64,000 nt of DNA from Bremerella volcania (GTDB lineage: Bacteria; Planctomycetota; Planctomycetia; Pirellulales; Pirellulaceae): positions 1,426,001 through 1,490,000 of the forward strand of contig NZ_CP036289.1 of assembly GCF_007748115.1 (NCBI RefSeq), given 5' to 3'. The notes under the pieces were generated by a model. The model worked only from the letters and a program-made list of their open reading frames with translations, was not told the origin of the DNA and ran no database searches. This document shows positions 1-13,108 of the stretch, one piece after another (position 1 is the first letter of the stretch; each line of letters starts with the position of its first letter). A program made the translations under genes and the position numbers.

Positions 1-696
<696 letters not shown>

Positions 697-1476
697 ATGA
701 AGAAGACACAACTTGGATTGATGCTGTTAGCAGTGATCGGCATTTGTGCCCAAAGTGCCGTCGCTCAGGAATGGGGTACCGTCAAAGGGCGTTTTGTGGT
801 TGATGGCGACGTTGCCGCTCTGCCAGCGATGAACGTCACCAAAGATGCCGAATTCTGCGGTCCTAGTCTGCCGGATCCGTCGATCCTCGTCGGCGAAAAG
901 AATGGCCTGCAGAACGTGGCGATCTGGCTGTATCTCGATCGTGGCGACAAGGCCCCAGCCGTTCACCCCGATTACGCTGCCGCCGCCAAGACGCCGGTCG
1001 TGGTCGACAACAAGGCCTGTCTGTATGCCCCGCACGTGGCGACGATCATGGTTGGCCAGCCAGTCGAATTCAAGAACTCGGACCCAATCCCGCATAACTT
1101 CAAGGTCGAAGGTTTCGCTAACGCCGGTATGAACAACCTGGTTCCCGTGGGTGGCGTTTACGAACACAAGTTCGACAGCGAAGAACGTTACCCCATGAAC
1201 GCCAGCTGCTCGATCCACCCTTGGATGTCGGCCAAGCTCGTCGTTCGTGAACTGCCTTACATGGCCGTCACCGGTGAAGATGGTTCGTTCGAGATCAAGA
1301 ACCTGCCTGTCGGCGAGCACAAGCTGCAAATCTGGCACGAAGTGCCTGGTACGATCAAGGAAATGACCGTGGGTGGTAAGAAGGTCAAAGATCGTAAAGG
1401 GCTGCTGGAGATCACCGTCAAACCAGGCGACAACGACCTGGGTGACATCGCCATCGATGCCGGCGACCTGAAGTAA
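697..1476 (+). CDS. Amicyanin-like cupredoxin with C-terminal regulatory-like beta domain (copy 1)
   Basis: A 259-aa exported protein with a signal peptide over about residues 1-23, ending in AVAQ. Residues about 115-185 form a cupredoxin: PHN with H133, and CSIHPWM with C171, H174 and M177. This ligand spacing (Cys-x2-His-x2-Met) and the HPWM sequence match the type-1 copper site of amicyanin. Residues about 190-250 resemble a carboxypeptidase-regulatory-like beta-sandwich (DGSFEIKNLPVG). The likely role is a periplasmic one-electron carrier, and the position heading a cytochrome oxidase operon suggests it feeds that oxidase; this is inference. AAGGAG precedes the ATG. It is a close paralogue of the next gene. 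Such proteins are often annotated as methylamine-utilisation-like. Confidence 0.8.
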   Translation: MKKTQLGLMLLAVIGICAQSAVAQEWGTVKGRFVVDGDVAALPAMNVTKDAEFCGPSLPDPSILVGEKNGLQNVAIWLYLDRGDKAPAVHPDYAAAAKTPVVVDNKACLYAPHVATIMVGQPVEFKNSDPIPHNFKVEGFANAGMNNLVPVGGVYEHKFDSEERYPMNASCSIHPWMSAKLVVRELPYMAVTGEDGSFEIKNLPVGEHKLQIWHEVPGTIKEMTVGGKKVKDRKGLLEITVKPGDNDLGDIAIDAGDLK

Positions 1477-1501
1477 CCTGGACCTTCTCGGAGCTGATCC
1501 G

Positions 1502-2284
1502 ATGAGACTGACGAATATCCTCATGTTGACGCTGATTGTCTTGGGCATCTTTGCCCAGGACTTGTTTGCGCAGCAGTGGGGAACGATCACTGGCCGTTTC
1601 GTGGTCAAAGGAGTTGCGGCTAAACCACCGGCGATGAACATGCCCGCCGCAGTGGCAGGCGTCTGTCCCGGCCCGCTGGCTAACCCGCAGCTTCGCGTCG
1701 GTCCGAAGAATGAATTGCAGGACGTCGCCGTGTGGTTGTACTTGGATCGTGGCGAGGATGCTCCCGAGCCACACCCAATGTACGCTCCCCTGAGAAACAT
1801 GCCGGTGCAGATATCGAACAAGGTATGTCTCTATGAACCTCATGTCGCCACGATCCAACCAGGACAAACGGTCCAGTTCGTGAATGCCGATCCCATTCCA
1901 CATAATTTCAAAGTGGAAGGATTCGCGAATGCGGGGATCAATTTCCTGGTTCCGGTAAACGGCATGCAGCCTCATATATTCCAAGCCGAAGAGCGCTATC
2001 CGATGAACGCCAGCTGTGCGATTCACCCCTGGATGAACGCGAAGATCGTCATCAGGGAATCACCCTACATGGCGGTCTCCGACAAGAATGGAAAGTTCAC
2101 AATCGAGAATCTGCCGGTGGGAACGCACAAGTTCCAAATCTGGCACGAGATACCGGGCAATATTAAGGAAGTCACCCTGGGTGGCAAGGTTTTGAAGGAC
2201 CGCAAAGGCGTGGTCGAAATCGAAGTGAAACCAGGCCAGAACGACCTGGGGGATATCGTGATCGACGCTGGCCTTTTGAAGTAA
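1502..2284 (+). CDS. Amicyanin-like cupredoxin with C-terminal regulatory-like beta domain (copy 2)
   Basis: A 260-aa paralogue of the preceding protein, 25 bases downstream on the same strand. It has a signal peptide over residues 1-24 (ending LFAQ) and the same architecture: cupredoxin ligands H134, C172, H175 and M178 (PHN and CAIHPWM), then a C-terminal regulatory-like beta domain. Both copies keep every copper ligand, so neither looks decayed. The N-terminal 60 residues and the loop before the copper site are the most divergent parts, as expected if the two have different partners or expression. Probably a soluble or membrane-associated periplasmic electron carrier. The partner is not shown by sequence. 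Confidence 0.8.
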   Translation: MRLTNILMLTLIVLGIFAQDLFAQQWGTITGRFVVKGVAAKPPAMNMPAAVAGVCPGPLANPQLRVGPKNELQDVAVWLYLDRGEDAPEPHPMYAPLRNMPVQISNKVCLYEPHVATIQPGQTVQFVNADPIPHNFKVEGFANAGINFLVPVNGMQPHIFQAEERYPMNASCAIHPWMNAKIVIRESPYMAVSDKNGKFTIENLPVGTHKFQIWHEIPGNIKEVTLGGKVLKDRKGVVEIEVKPGQNDLGDIVIDAGLLK

Positions 2285-2473
2285 CGCCGAATCAAATCAA
2301 CCTTGAGCGTGGCGTCATCACTGACCCGCGCTTGTTTATTTTGAGACCGAGTCATCGGTTCTCCTGGTGGAAGACGGAGTATTGGTTCTCCTGATGGGAG
2401 AAGGCGGGAAGTAACCGTTTTCCTCAATCGTTTCCGTAGGCAGCAGACCGTCACCTATGAGGGTGCCGGCAAA
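2285..2473 (+). repeat. Intergenic spacer with an imperfect tandem repeat
   Basis: The spacer between the second cupredoxin and the cytochrome c gene holds two adjacent, imperfect copies of a roughly 28-30 base unit (about 2349-2376 and 2377-2406). They share GGTTCTCCTG in the middle and begin with GAGT. No rho-independent terminator with a T-tract is visible, so the upstream genes may be co-transcribed with the cox genes. Confidence 0.4.
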
Positions 2474-3784
2474 GTGGAACACACAATGCGAATCAGCCAG
2501 GCCCCTGAGTTTGGCGGGCGACACTGGGCGGGAGGCCTGGTCTTGGCCGCTCTGGTGGGGTTAATCGTCGGATGCTCTTCGGAGCCCGCCCAATTCGAGT
2601 TAAACCGGATCGCGATGCACAAGTCCGAAGTTTCGCTGGGTGCGAACTTGGATCAGACGTATCAGATCGATCCGATCGCCAAGATCCTCGACGAAACGTT
2701 CGGCACGCCCGACAATCCCATCGTCCCGGAAGTTGCCGACATCGAAGAGGTGATGGACATCGAACACCTGAAGATGGCCGCTGGCCCCTATGGCAGCGAC
2801 GAAGACGGCAGCCCGCGTGGTCTCTATCGCCAACACTGCGTCCATTGCCACGGCATCACCGGCAACGGAGCCGGTCCCACGGCTGCTTTTTTAAACCCCT
2901 ACCCGCGCAACTTCCTGACCGGCAAGTTTAAGTGGAAGTCGACCAGGACCGGTTCGCCTCCCACGCATGACGACCTGAAACGCGTCCTGGTTAACGGCGT
3001 CCCTGGCACCGCGATGCCCAGCTTCGCCCTGCTGCCGGAAGACGAAGTCGAAGCGTTGGTGCAGTACGTAAAATACCTTTCGCTGCGAGGCGAACTCGAA
3101 CGCAATTTGCTGTTGGAATTTTCCGATCTCGATACCTCGGTCGTGAAGCCGGCCGAGAAGCGAAGCCAGGAAGAAGAGGAATATGTGGCCAGTCTCTCGC
3201 CGGAAGATCTTCAAGAAGAGAAGGAAGATCTCGACGCCGCGATTGAAGAGTTGACCGACCCGGAAGTCGTGCTGGAAGAATTTCTCGCCCCGATCGTCGA
3301 GGGTTGGGCATTCGCCGAAGAGAACGTGACCGAAGTCCCCGAGAAGCCGGAAGCGGAACTTGCCGAGTCGATCGCCGCTGGTCGAGACCTGTTCTTCAAT
3401 AAAGGTGGCTGTGCGACCTGCCACGGTCAATCGGGCATCGGTGATGGTCAGACGGCCGAGATGTTCTACGACGACTGGACCGAAGAGTATTACGACCCGA
3501 AAGCTCCAGAGCACCTGGAAGAGTTTTTGGCGCTGGGTGCTTTACCCCCTAGAAAGCTCGATCCGCGTAACTTGCGGCTAGGTAATTTCCGCGGCGGCCG
3601 CCGACCGGTGGATGTGTACTGGCGGATTCGTAACGGGATTGAAGGGGCCAAGATGCCGGCGGCTCAGCAGCTTTCCGAGGAAGAGATCTGGCACGTCGTC
3701 GACTACGTCCGCAAAGGCCTGCCGTACGATACGTTGAGTCAACCGCCGGAGCACGAGCAAGAGAACGTCCGCGTCCGAAATTAG
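2474..3784 (+). CDS. Dihaem cytochrome c lipoprotein
   Basis: A 436-aa protein with two class I c-type haem sites: CVHCH (C122, C125, H126) and CATCH (C313, C316, H317). A hydrophobic stretch ending in VGC (C34) is a lipoprotein signal, so it probably sits on the periplasmic side of the inner membrane or in the outer membrane. The two haem domains are separated by a Glu-rich linker (about residues 215-290). As the gene directly before coxB it is likely the electron donor to, or a fused cytochrome subunit of, the oxidase. The start is GTG at 2474 with GAGGG about 11 bases upstream; ATG at 2486 would give a protein four residues shorter. Confidence 0.85.
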   Translation: MEHTMRISQAPEFGGRHWAGGLVLAALVGLIVGCSSEPAQFELNRIAMHKSEVSLGANLDQTYQIDPIAKILDETFGTPDNPIVPEVADIEEVMDIEHLKMAAGPYGSDEDGSPRGLYRQHCVHCHGITGNGAGPTAAFLNPYPRNFLTGKFKWKSTRTGSPPTHDDLKRVLVNGVPGTAMPSFALLPEDEVEALVQYVKYLSLRGELERNLLLEFSDLDTSVVKPAEKRSQEEEEYVASLSPEDLQEEKEDLDAAIEELTDPEVVLEEFLAPIVEGWAFAEENVTEVPEKPEAELAESIAAGRDLFFNKGGCATCHGQSGIGDGQTAEMFYDDWTEEYYDPKAPEHLEEFLALGALPPRKLDPRNLRLGNFRGGRRPVDVYWRIRNGIEGAKMPAAQQLSEEEIWHVVDYVRKGLPYDTLSQPPEHEQENVRVRN

Positions 3785-3871
3785 TCGATCGCAAACACCG
3801 TCATAAGAACCAGGCAGCAACCGTTTGCCTGATCAGTAGAACAGCCAAGGCTGGAAGTAGGAGAGTCCCTG

Positions 3872-4672
<801 letters not shown>

Positions 4673-4678
4673 GAAACG

Positions 4679-6493
<1,815 letters not shown>

Positions 6494-6496
6494 AGT

Positions 6497-7519
6497 ATGG
6501 ATAACCCAGGAAAGTCCGAATCCCCTTGGCCACATCGCTTGGCGATGCTACTGGTCTGCGCGACCTTTCCGCTGATCTGGATCGGCGGCCTGGTGACCAC
6601 GACCAAGAGCGGCATGGCCGTGCCGGACTGGCCGTCGACCTATGGATACAACATGTTTTTGTATCCCTGGCAGACATGGGTGTTCGGGCCATACGACCTC
6701 TTTCTGGAGCATGGGCACCGGTTGTTGGCTTCGACGGTCGGCTTGCTGTGCATTGCCTTTTTAGTGCTGGCGATCTGGCGAAAAGATAAGTCGTTGATCC
6801 TGCTCGGCGTGATTGCCCTGGTGCTGGTCCTTTCCCAGGGCGTGCTGGGGGGCCTGCGTGTGGTGTGGGACAAGACCACCATTGCCCGGGTGCATGGCTG
6901 CGTGGGTCCCCTCTTTTTCGGCTTCCTGGTTTACCTGGAATGCTTCACCTCGCAGCGGCTGCAGGCCATGTCCCCGATCCACTCGATACGCGGCGGCAGT
7001 TACTTGCGTCTGTCGATCAGTTTCATGATCGTCGCGTTCCTGCAGATCGTGCTTGGTTCGTTGATCCGGCACGTGCCCCTGTCGATGACCCACGGTGCGT
7101 TTCGCGAGGCGCTCTTGTTTCATGTGATTACGGCATTTCTGGTGGTGATGAGTGCCATCGCGATTTGCTTCACGGCCTGGCGTGATTCGCAAGGTCAACG
7201 CAGTATTCGTTTCACGTCGACATTCGCTGTATTGTTGATTGTCGGGCAAATCGTGCTCGGCATCGCCGCTTACACGGTCAAATACGGCTGGCCAACCTTC
7301 CTGCCAGGCGGGGACTACTTTGGTAGCTTCGTCGTGCAGTGGGAAAGTGCGATGCAGTCCGTGATCGTGACGGGGCATGTTGCGGTTGGATCATTAATTC
7401 TGGCCTCCAGTGTGATGCTGGTGGCCTATTGTCTGCGGTGTTATCCGATCGCTTCTTCGCAAGCGAATTCCTCCCCCGCCAAGCTCACGGGAACCGCCGG
7501 TAAAGAGGTGATGGCATGA
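6497..7519 (+). CDS. ctaA: Haem A synthase (COX15/CtaA family)
   Basis: A 340-aa membrane protein with about eight helices that oxidises the C8 methyl of haem O to make haem A for the oxidase. The family hallmarks are the N-terminal GGLVTTTKSGMAVPDWP block, LEHGHRLLAS (haem-binding His) after helix 1, and RVHGCVGP further on. The start ATG is 3 bases after the coxA stop. Its 3' end overlaps ctaB by ATGA, indicating translational coupling. Length and motif order are ordinary for the family. Confidence 0.93.
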   Translation: MDNPGKSESPWPHRLAMLLVCATFPLIWIGGLVTTTKSGMAVPDWPSTYGYNMFLYPWQTWVFGPYDLFLEHGHRLLASTVGLLCIAFLVLAIWRKDKSLILLGVIALVLVLSQGVLGGLRVVWDKTTIARVHGCVGPLFFGFLVYLECFTSQRLQAMSPIHSIRGGSYLRLSISFMIVAFLQIVLGSLIRHVPLSMTHGAFREALLFHVITAFLVVMSAIAICFTAWRDSQGQRSIRFTSTFAVLLIVGQIVLGIAAYTVKYGWPTFLPGGDYFGSFVVQWESAMQSVIVTGHVAVGSLILASSVMLVAYCLRCYPIASSQANSSPAKLTGTAGKEVMA

Positions 7520-8427
7520 GTAGTGGTCCTGCCACGTTGACCGATCGCAAGGCACGCGTTAAGCAGCAGCTAAGCGATTATCTGGAGCTAACCAAGCCCA
7601 AGATCGCCGTGCTGCTGTTGGTATGCGTGGCGATCGCCGCCTACTGCGCAAGTAACGGCCAGCCAGACGTGGCTCGGCTGATTCACGTGATCGTGGGCAC
7701 GGCCCTGGTGGCCGCCAGTAGCTGTGTGTGGAACCAATGCCTGGAAGTTCACGTCGATCGCCGCATGAACCGCACCGCCCAGCGTCCCATTCCCAGTGGC
7801 CGTTTGTCGCGGTATGCGAGCGCCCTGTTTGGCACCCTGCTGGGATCGGTTGGAATTTCTTACTTGCTGGCGACGGTCGGTGTCATGCCGGCACTGATTG
7901 GGGCGCTGACCTGGATTTTATATGTGTTCATTTACACCCCCATGAAGCAGGTCACGCCGTGGAACACAACGGTCGGTGCGATCGCTGGGGCTTTGCCGAT
8001 GTTGATGGGCTGGTTGGCCGTGAACCCGGTGCTCGACCTGAAGGCGGTCGCGCTGTTTGCGATCTTGTTCTTCTGGCAGTTCCCGCACTTCATGGCCATC
8101 GCCTGGCTATATCGTGAAGACTACGCCCAAGGGGGCATGAAGATGTGGTCCGTGGTCGACGGCAGCGGCACCAAGGCCGGCATCCAAGCCGTCTCGGGAG
8201 CGATGGCCTTGCTGCTGGTCAGCGTGGTCCCAGGCATCGGTCAGGTCGCCATGCCCAATGTCTTTTACATGCTGCTTTCGCTCTTGGGCGGCGTGTTCAT
8301 GCTGGTCGCCTCGTGGCGTTTTTTCACTTCGCGCGACGACAGAACGGCCCGGCAGTTGTTGTTTGCCTCGTTGATCTATTTGCCCTGCCAACTGGCCTTG
8401 CTGGTCATTTTGCCCAGCAGCGTCTAA
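7516..8427 (+). CDS. ctaB: Protohaem IX farnesyltransferase (haem O synthase)
   Basis: A 303-aa UbiA-superfamily prenyltransferase that adds a farnesyl group to protohaem, the step before CtaA. The Asp-rich motif is NQCLEVHVDRRMNRTAQRP, and the second conserved block around YTPMKQVTPWN and WQFPHFMAIAW is present. It has eight or nine membrane helices. The ATG at 7516 overlaps the ctaA stop codon. The pathway partners CtaA and CtaB being adjacent inside the oxidase operon supports the assignment. Confidence 0.94.
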   Translation: MSSGPATLTDRKARVKQQLSDYLELTKPKIAVLLLVCVAIAAYCASNGQPDVARLIHVIVGTALVAASSCVWNQCLEVHVDRRMNRTAQRPIPSGRLSRYASALFGTLLGSVGISYLLATVGVMPALIGALTWILYVFIYTPMKQVTPWNTTVGAIAGALPMLMGWLAVNPVLDLKAVALFAILFFWQFPHFMAIAWLYREDYAQGGMKMWSVVDGSGTKAGIQAVSGAMALLLVSVVPGIGQVAMPNVFYMLLSLLGGVFMLVASWRFFTSRDDRTARQLLFASLIYLPCQLALLVILPSSV

Positions 8428-8460
8428 CGGAACAAAGAACCTCAAGTAGACTGACCCCGC

Positions 8461-9678
<1,218 letters not shown>

Positions 9679-9690
9679 AGAAGTCCGTCC

Positions 9691-10134
9691 GTGAGCGATC
9701 CCAATACCCATCCGCCGGCGCACGACCAGCACTTGCACAACGACGAAGAACTGCACGCCACCACCGGCAACACCAAGTATTGGGTGGTCTTCGTGGCGCT
9801 GTGCGTGCTGACGATGTGCTCGTTTTTGACCTACTTCGAGTGGTGGGATACGGCCATCCCGCCTCATGTGAGCATGGCCTTCATGATGGCCGTCTCGTGC
9901 GGCAAGGCCCTTTTGGTCATGCTGTTCTTCATGCACCTTTTGTGGGAAGCCAACTGGAAGTGGGTGCTGACCGTTCCCGCCGGCATGATGGCTATCTTCC
10001 TGGCTTGTATGTTGATCCCGGATATCGGCATGCGAACCGAAAAGTACTCGCAAAGTCGCTGGCTGCATGCCCCGGTGCCGCATGTCCACGTCGACGATGC
10101 CGCCGCGTTGGACCATGCTCCGGCCGCCCACTAA
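9691..10134 (+). CDS. Cytochrome c oxidase subunit IV-like membrane protein
   Basis: A 147-aa protein with three predicted membrane helices (about residues 30-47, 60-82 and 90-110) and a His-rich N-terminus and C-terminus. The motif GKALLVMLFFMHL is typical of the prokaryotic COX4/CyoD-like subunit IV family, which stabilises the oxidase. It starts with GTG at 9691, 12 bases after coxC. The His-rich tails (for example PHVHVDD) could bind metal, but this is only suggestive. Confidence 0.85.
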   Translation: MSDPNTHPPAHDQHLHNDEELHATTGNTKYWVVFVALCVLTMCSFLTYFEWWDTAIPPHVSMAFMMAVSCGKALLVMLFFMHLLWEANWKWVLTVPAGMMAIFLACMLIPDIGMRTEKYSQSRWLHAPVPHVHVDDAAALDHAPAAH

Positions 10135-10146
10135 GTTGAACTGCGA

Positions 10147-11085
10147 ATGATCTCCCCGCGTGCGGTATCCATCGAAAGCGTTTCCCATTTCTATGGAAAG
10201 CGGCAAGCGCTAACCGGGGTTACGCTGTCGATCGATCCCGGCGAGATCTTCGTCTTTCTCGGCCCCAACGGAGGCGGCAAGTCGACGTTGTTTCGCCTGC
10301 TTTCCACGTTGATGTCACTTTCGCACGGCGACATCAGCATTCTGGGACGAAGCGTTCGCACGCATCAGCACGAAGTTCGTCAGCAGATTGGAGTCGTCTT
10401 TCAGATGCCCAGTCTCGATAAGAAGCTGACCGTGCTGGAGAACATCCATCAGCAGGCCGCCCTGTACGGGATCACCGGTGCGTTGCTGCAAGAACGCACG
10501 GCTTTGCTGCTGGATAAGCTAGAACTGGAGGATCGCAAGAAAGACATCGTCGAAGACCTGTCAGGCGGTCTGCGGCGACGCGTCGAACTGGCCAAGGGAA
10601 TGTTGCATTCGCCGAAGGTCCTTCTGCTGGACGAACCCAGTACCGGACTCGATCCGGCTGCCCGACAAGCGATGTGGCGTTATCTTGAGTCCCTGCGAAC
10701 CGACCAAGGGGTGACGGTGATCCTTACCTCGCACCTCCTGGAAGAAGCCGAGAAGGCCGACCGGATTGCTATTCTCGATCAAGGCAAGCTCGTCGCGCTC
10801 GATACGCCGGATGCTTTGAAGGACAAAATCGGCGGCGATACGATCACGATTCGCTCGCGTCAGCCCCAAGCACTTATTCAGAAGCTGCGCGACGAGTTGA
10901 ACTTGAACGCCAGCGAGGTCAGCGAACTGGTGCGTTTGGAAACGGAAGATGGCCCCGCCGCGATTCGCCTGATCATGCAAGCGGCCAGCGAACTGGTCGA
11001 CGCAATCACGCTCGCCAAGCCGTCGCTGGAAGACGTTTTCATCGCCATGACCGGCCGGCAGTTTACCGAGGAGGTAACTCCATGA
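10147..11085 (+). CDS. ABC transporter ATP-binding protein
   Basis: A 312-aa ATPase of the ABC-2/NodI-CcmA type. Walker A is GPNGGGKST (residues about 40-48), the signature is LSGGLRRR, Walker B is VLLLDEPSTGLD, and the switch His is in LTSHLLEE. A C-terminal extension of about 80 residues is typical of drug/antibiotic or NosF-like exporters. It overlaps the permease gene by 4 bases. Location between oxidase subunits and the SCO chaperone suggests a role in oxidase assembly or copper handling, but the substrate cannot be read from sequence. Confidence 0.88.
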   Translation: MISPRAVSIESVSHFYGKRQALTGVTLSIDPGEIFVFLGPNGGGKSTLFRLLSTLMSLSHGDISILGRSVRTHQHEVRQQIGVVFQMPSLDKKLTVLENIHQQAALYGITGALLQERTALLLDKLELEDRKKDIVEDLSGGLRRRVELAKGMLHSPKVLLLDEPSTGLDPAARQAMWRYLESLRTDQGVTVILTSHLLEEAEKADRIAILDQGKLVALDTPDALKDKIGGDTITIRSRQPQALIQKLRDELNLNASEVSELVRLETEDGPAAIRLIMQAASELVDAITLAKPSLEDVFIAMTGRQFTEEVTP

Positions 11086-11939
11086 CCTCCGAAGCGATTG
11101 CCAGCCCCAACCCGTTTGCCGCTGCCTGGTCGCTGTGTCGCCGCGAGATCGTGCGGTTCCTGCGGCAGCGCAACCGCATTGTCGGAGCGATTGGCCAGCC
11201 GATTATTTTCTGGCTACTGTTTGGCACCGGGCTGACCGGCGTCTTTCGCACGTCAGGGCAGGGGGGCGCCGACGAAAGCTTCACCGTCTACTTCTTTCCC
11301 GGCACGCTGCTGTTGATTGTGCTGTTCACGGCGATCTTCGCGACGATTTCGATCATCGAAGACCGCAACGAAGGCTTCCTGCAATCGGTGCTCGTTTCGC
11401 CGATCCCGCGGTGGTCGATGGTGCTGGGGAAGGTGCTGGGCGGAACGATTCTCGCGGTCGGTCAGGCCATGATCTTTCTGCTGCTGGGCTACTTCGTCGG
11501 CATCCATATGAATGCCGTGCAGTTGGCTTCCATCTTTGGAATTCTCGTGGTCGTCGGCATCGGGCTGACGTCGCTGGGGTTCTGGCTGGCATGGCGGATG
11601 GACTCGACGCAGGGATTTCACGCGGTGATGAACTTGCTGCTGATGCCGATGTGGCTGTTGTCCGGGGCGTTCTTTCCCATTCCCACCAACACCTCTTCGT
11701 TCGGACAATGGGTTTTGAGCTGGGTGATGACGCTCAATCCGGTTACCTATGCCCTGGGTGCCATCCGACAGATTCTGCATGCGGAAACCGCACCAAGCTT
11801 TTTGGGTGGGGAAACGACCGGCGATTTTTGGTTGCCCGGCGTGGGGCTTGGCGTAACGATTACCATACTTTTTGCCATCGTCATGTTCGCCTTGGCCTGT
11901 CGCGCGGCAGGAAAAACGAGGCGGGGAGATTGGATATGA
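11082..11939 (+). CDS. ABC-2 type transporter permease
   Basis: A 285-aa membrane protein with six predicted helices and the ABC-2 core pattern (N-terminal RREIVRFLRQRNR, then GTLLLIVLFTAIFATISIIEDRNEGFLQSVLVSP-like block at about residues 70-110, and MPMWLLSGAFFP near 190). It partners the ATPase gene directly upstream, with ATGA overlap on both sides (start at 11082, stop shared with the next gene). Substrate unknown; a NosY-like accessory exporter for copper-enzyme maturation is one possibility. Confidence 0.87.
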   Translation: MTSEAIASPNPFAAAWSLCRREIVRFLRQRNRIVGAIGQPIIFWLLFGTGLTGVFRTSGQGGADESFTVYFFPGTLLLIVLFTAIFATISIIEDRNEGFLQSVLVSPIPRWSMVLGKVLGGTILAVGQAMIFLLLGYFVGIHMNAVQLASIFGILVVVGIGLTSLGFWLAWRMDSTQGFHAVMNLLLMPMWLLSGAFFPIPTNTSSFGQWVLSWVMTLNPVTYALGAIRQILHAETAPSFLGGETTGDFWLPGVGLGVTITILFAIVMFALACRAAGKTRRGDWI

Positions 11940-13105
11940 AACCCACCACCGGAATCTTTATTTCTGCCGTGCTGTTGATCCTGTTGGGGCTGACCATGTT
12001 CTGGGCAGCGCTCAACCGGAAGCCTACCGGCGATATTCCCGACGATGGTCACTCGTCGGTGGGGATGACCGTGAAGCTGGACCGCGAGATCCCTCCATTT
12101 CAGTTAATGTCGGCCCAGGAAGAAACGTTCGATACGGCATCGCTGGAAGGGGACGTCTGGATTGCCAGCTTCTTCTTCACCGCGTGTCCTTCGATCTGCA
12201 AGATGCAGAACCAGCAGATCGCGATCTTGCAGGAAGAGTTCGCCGACGATGGCGTCAAATTCGTCAGCATCACGTGCGACCCCGATAACGACACGCCGGC
12301 CGTCCTGCGTCAATATGCCGAATCGTTCCAGGCCGAGCCTGGCGTGTGGACCTTTCTGACCGGCGACATGGAGCAGTTGAAAGAGATTACCGAAAAGTCG
12401 TTTCAAGTCGGGTTCGAGACACAAACCCATAGTGACCGCCTGATGGTGATCGACAAAGAGGGGAAGCTTCGCGGTACCTTTCGAGCGACCGATTCCACCG
12501 AATTCCTCCGCGCTAAAAAGATGCTGAAGGAACTACTGGCCGAGCCTTACACGCCTAAAGCCCAAGAAGAAGTCGCCGCGAAGGAAGAAGTACGCAAGCA
12601 GACGATGGATCGCTTTCAGCTGACTGACAGCCTGGATCAGCCGTTTGATAGCAAATCGCTGGAAGGGGACATCTGGCTGGGCAGCTTCTTTTACACGTCG
12701 TGCCCTGGCAGCTGCATTATGCAGAACATGGAGAAGGCGAAGCTGCGAAACGAGTTCCAGGATCGTGGTTTGAAGTTGGTCAGCATCACATGCGATCCCG
12801 ATAACGACACGCCTGCGGCTCTGGCCGGCTATGCCGAACGTTTTCAGGCCGATCCCGACTGCTGGTATTTCTGCACCGGCAAGTTTGATTACATCCAGAA
12901 GATCGGCAGCGACTTCTTCGATATCAAAGTCGAACCGCAGTATCACAGCGACCGTGTATTCCTCGTAGGTCGCGACGGCAAAGTGATCGACTCGTTCCGT
13001 ACCAGTCAGAAAGATCAGATGGAGTCGCTGCACAAGATACTGGAAGAAATGCTGCCGCCGACCCAGGCAGAAGCTGCCCCCAGTGAAACCGAGAAGAAGG
13101 ACTAA
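11936..13105 (+). CDS. Tandem-domain SCO1/SenC copper chaperone
   Basis: A 389-aa membrane-anchored protein (helix about residues 7-26) with two full SCO thioredoxin-fold domains in one chain. Domain 1 has CPSIC (C84, C88) and H165; domain 2 has CPGSC (C256, C260) and H337. These are the CxxxC and His copper ligands of SCO proteins, which deliver copper to CuA of subunit II. A Glu/Lys-rich linker (about 200-225) joins them. Domain 2 carries an extra Cys pair (C309, C313). The start is ATG at 11936, overlapping the permease stop. Most family members have a single domain of about 200 aa, so the fusion is notable. Confidence 0.9.
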   Translation: MKPTTGIFISAVLLILLGLTMFWAALNRKPTGDIPDDGHSSVGMTVKLDREIPPFQLMSAQEETFDTASLEGDVWIASFFFTACPSICKMQNQQIAILQEEFADDGVKFVSITCDPDNDTPAVLRQYAESFQAEPGVWTFLTGDMEQLKEITEKSFQVGFETQTHSDRLMVIDKEGKLRGTFRATDSTEFLRAKKMLKELLAEPYTPKAQEEVAAKEEVRKQTMDRFQLTDSLDQPFDSKSLEGDIWLGSFFYTSCPGSCIMQNMEKAKLRNEFQDRGLKLVSITCDPDNDTPAALAGYAERFQADPDCWYFCTGKFDYIQKIGSDFFDIKVEPQYHSDRVFLVGRDGKVIDSFRTSQKDQMESLHKILEEMLPPTQAEAAPSETEKKD

Positions 13106-13108
13106 CGC

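Noticed and set aside
727-1821. 364-codon minus-strand open frame over the cupredoxin genes
   Set aside because: Spans two real genes with conserved motifs on the plus strand and has repeated segments only because the two genes are paralogues.
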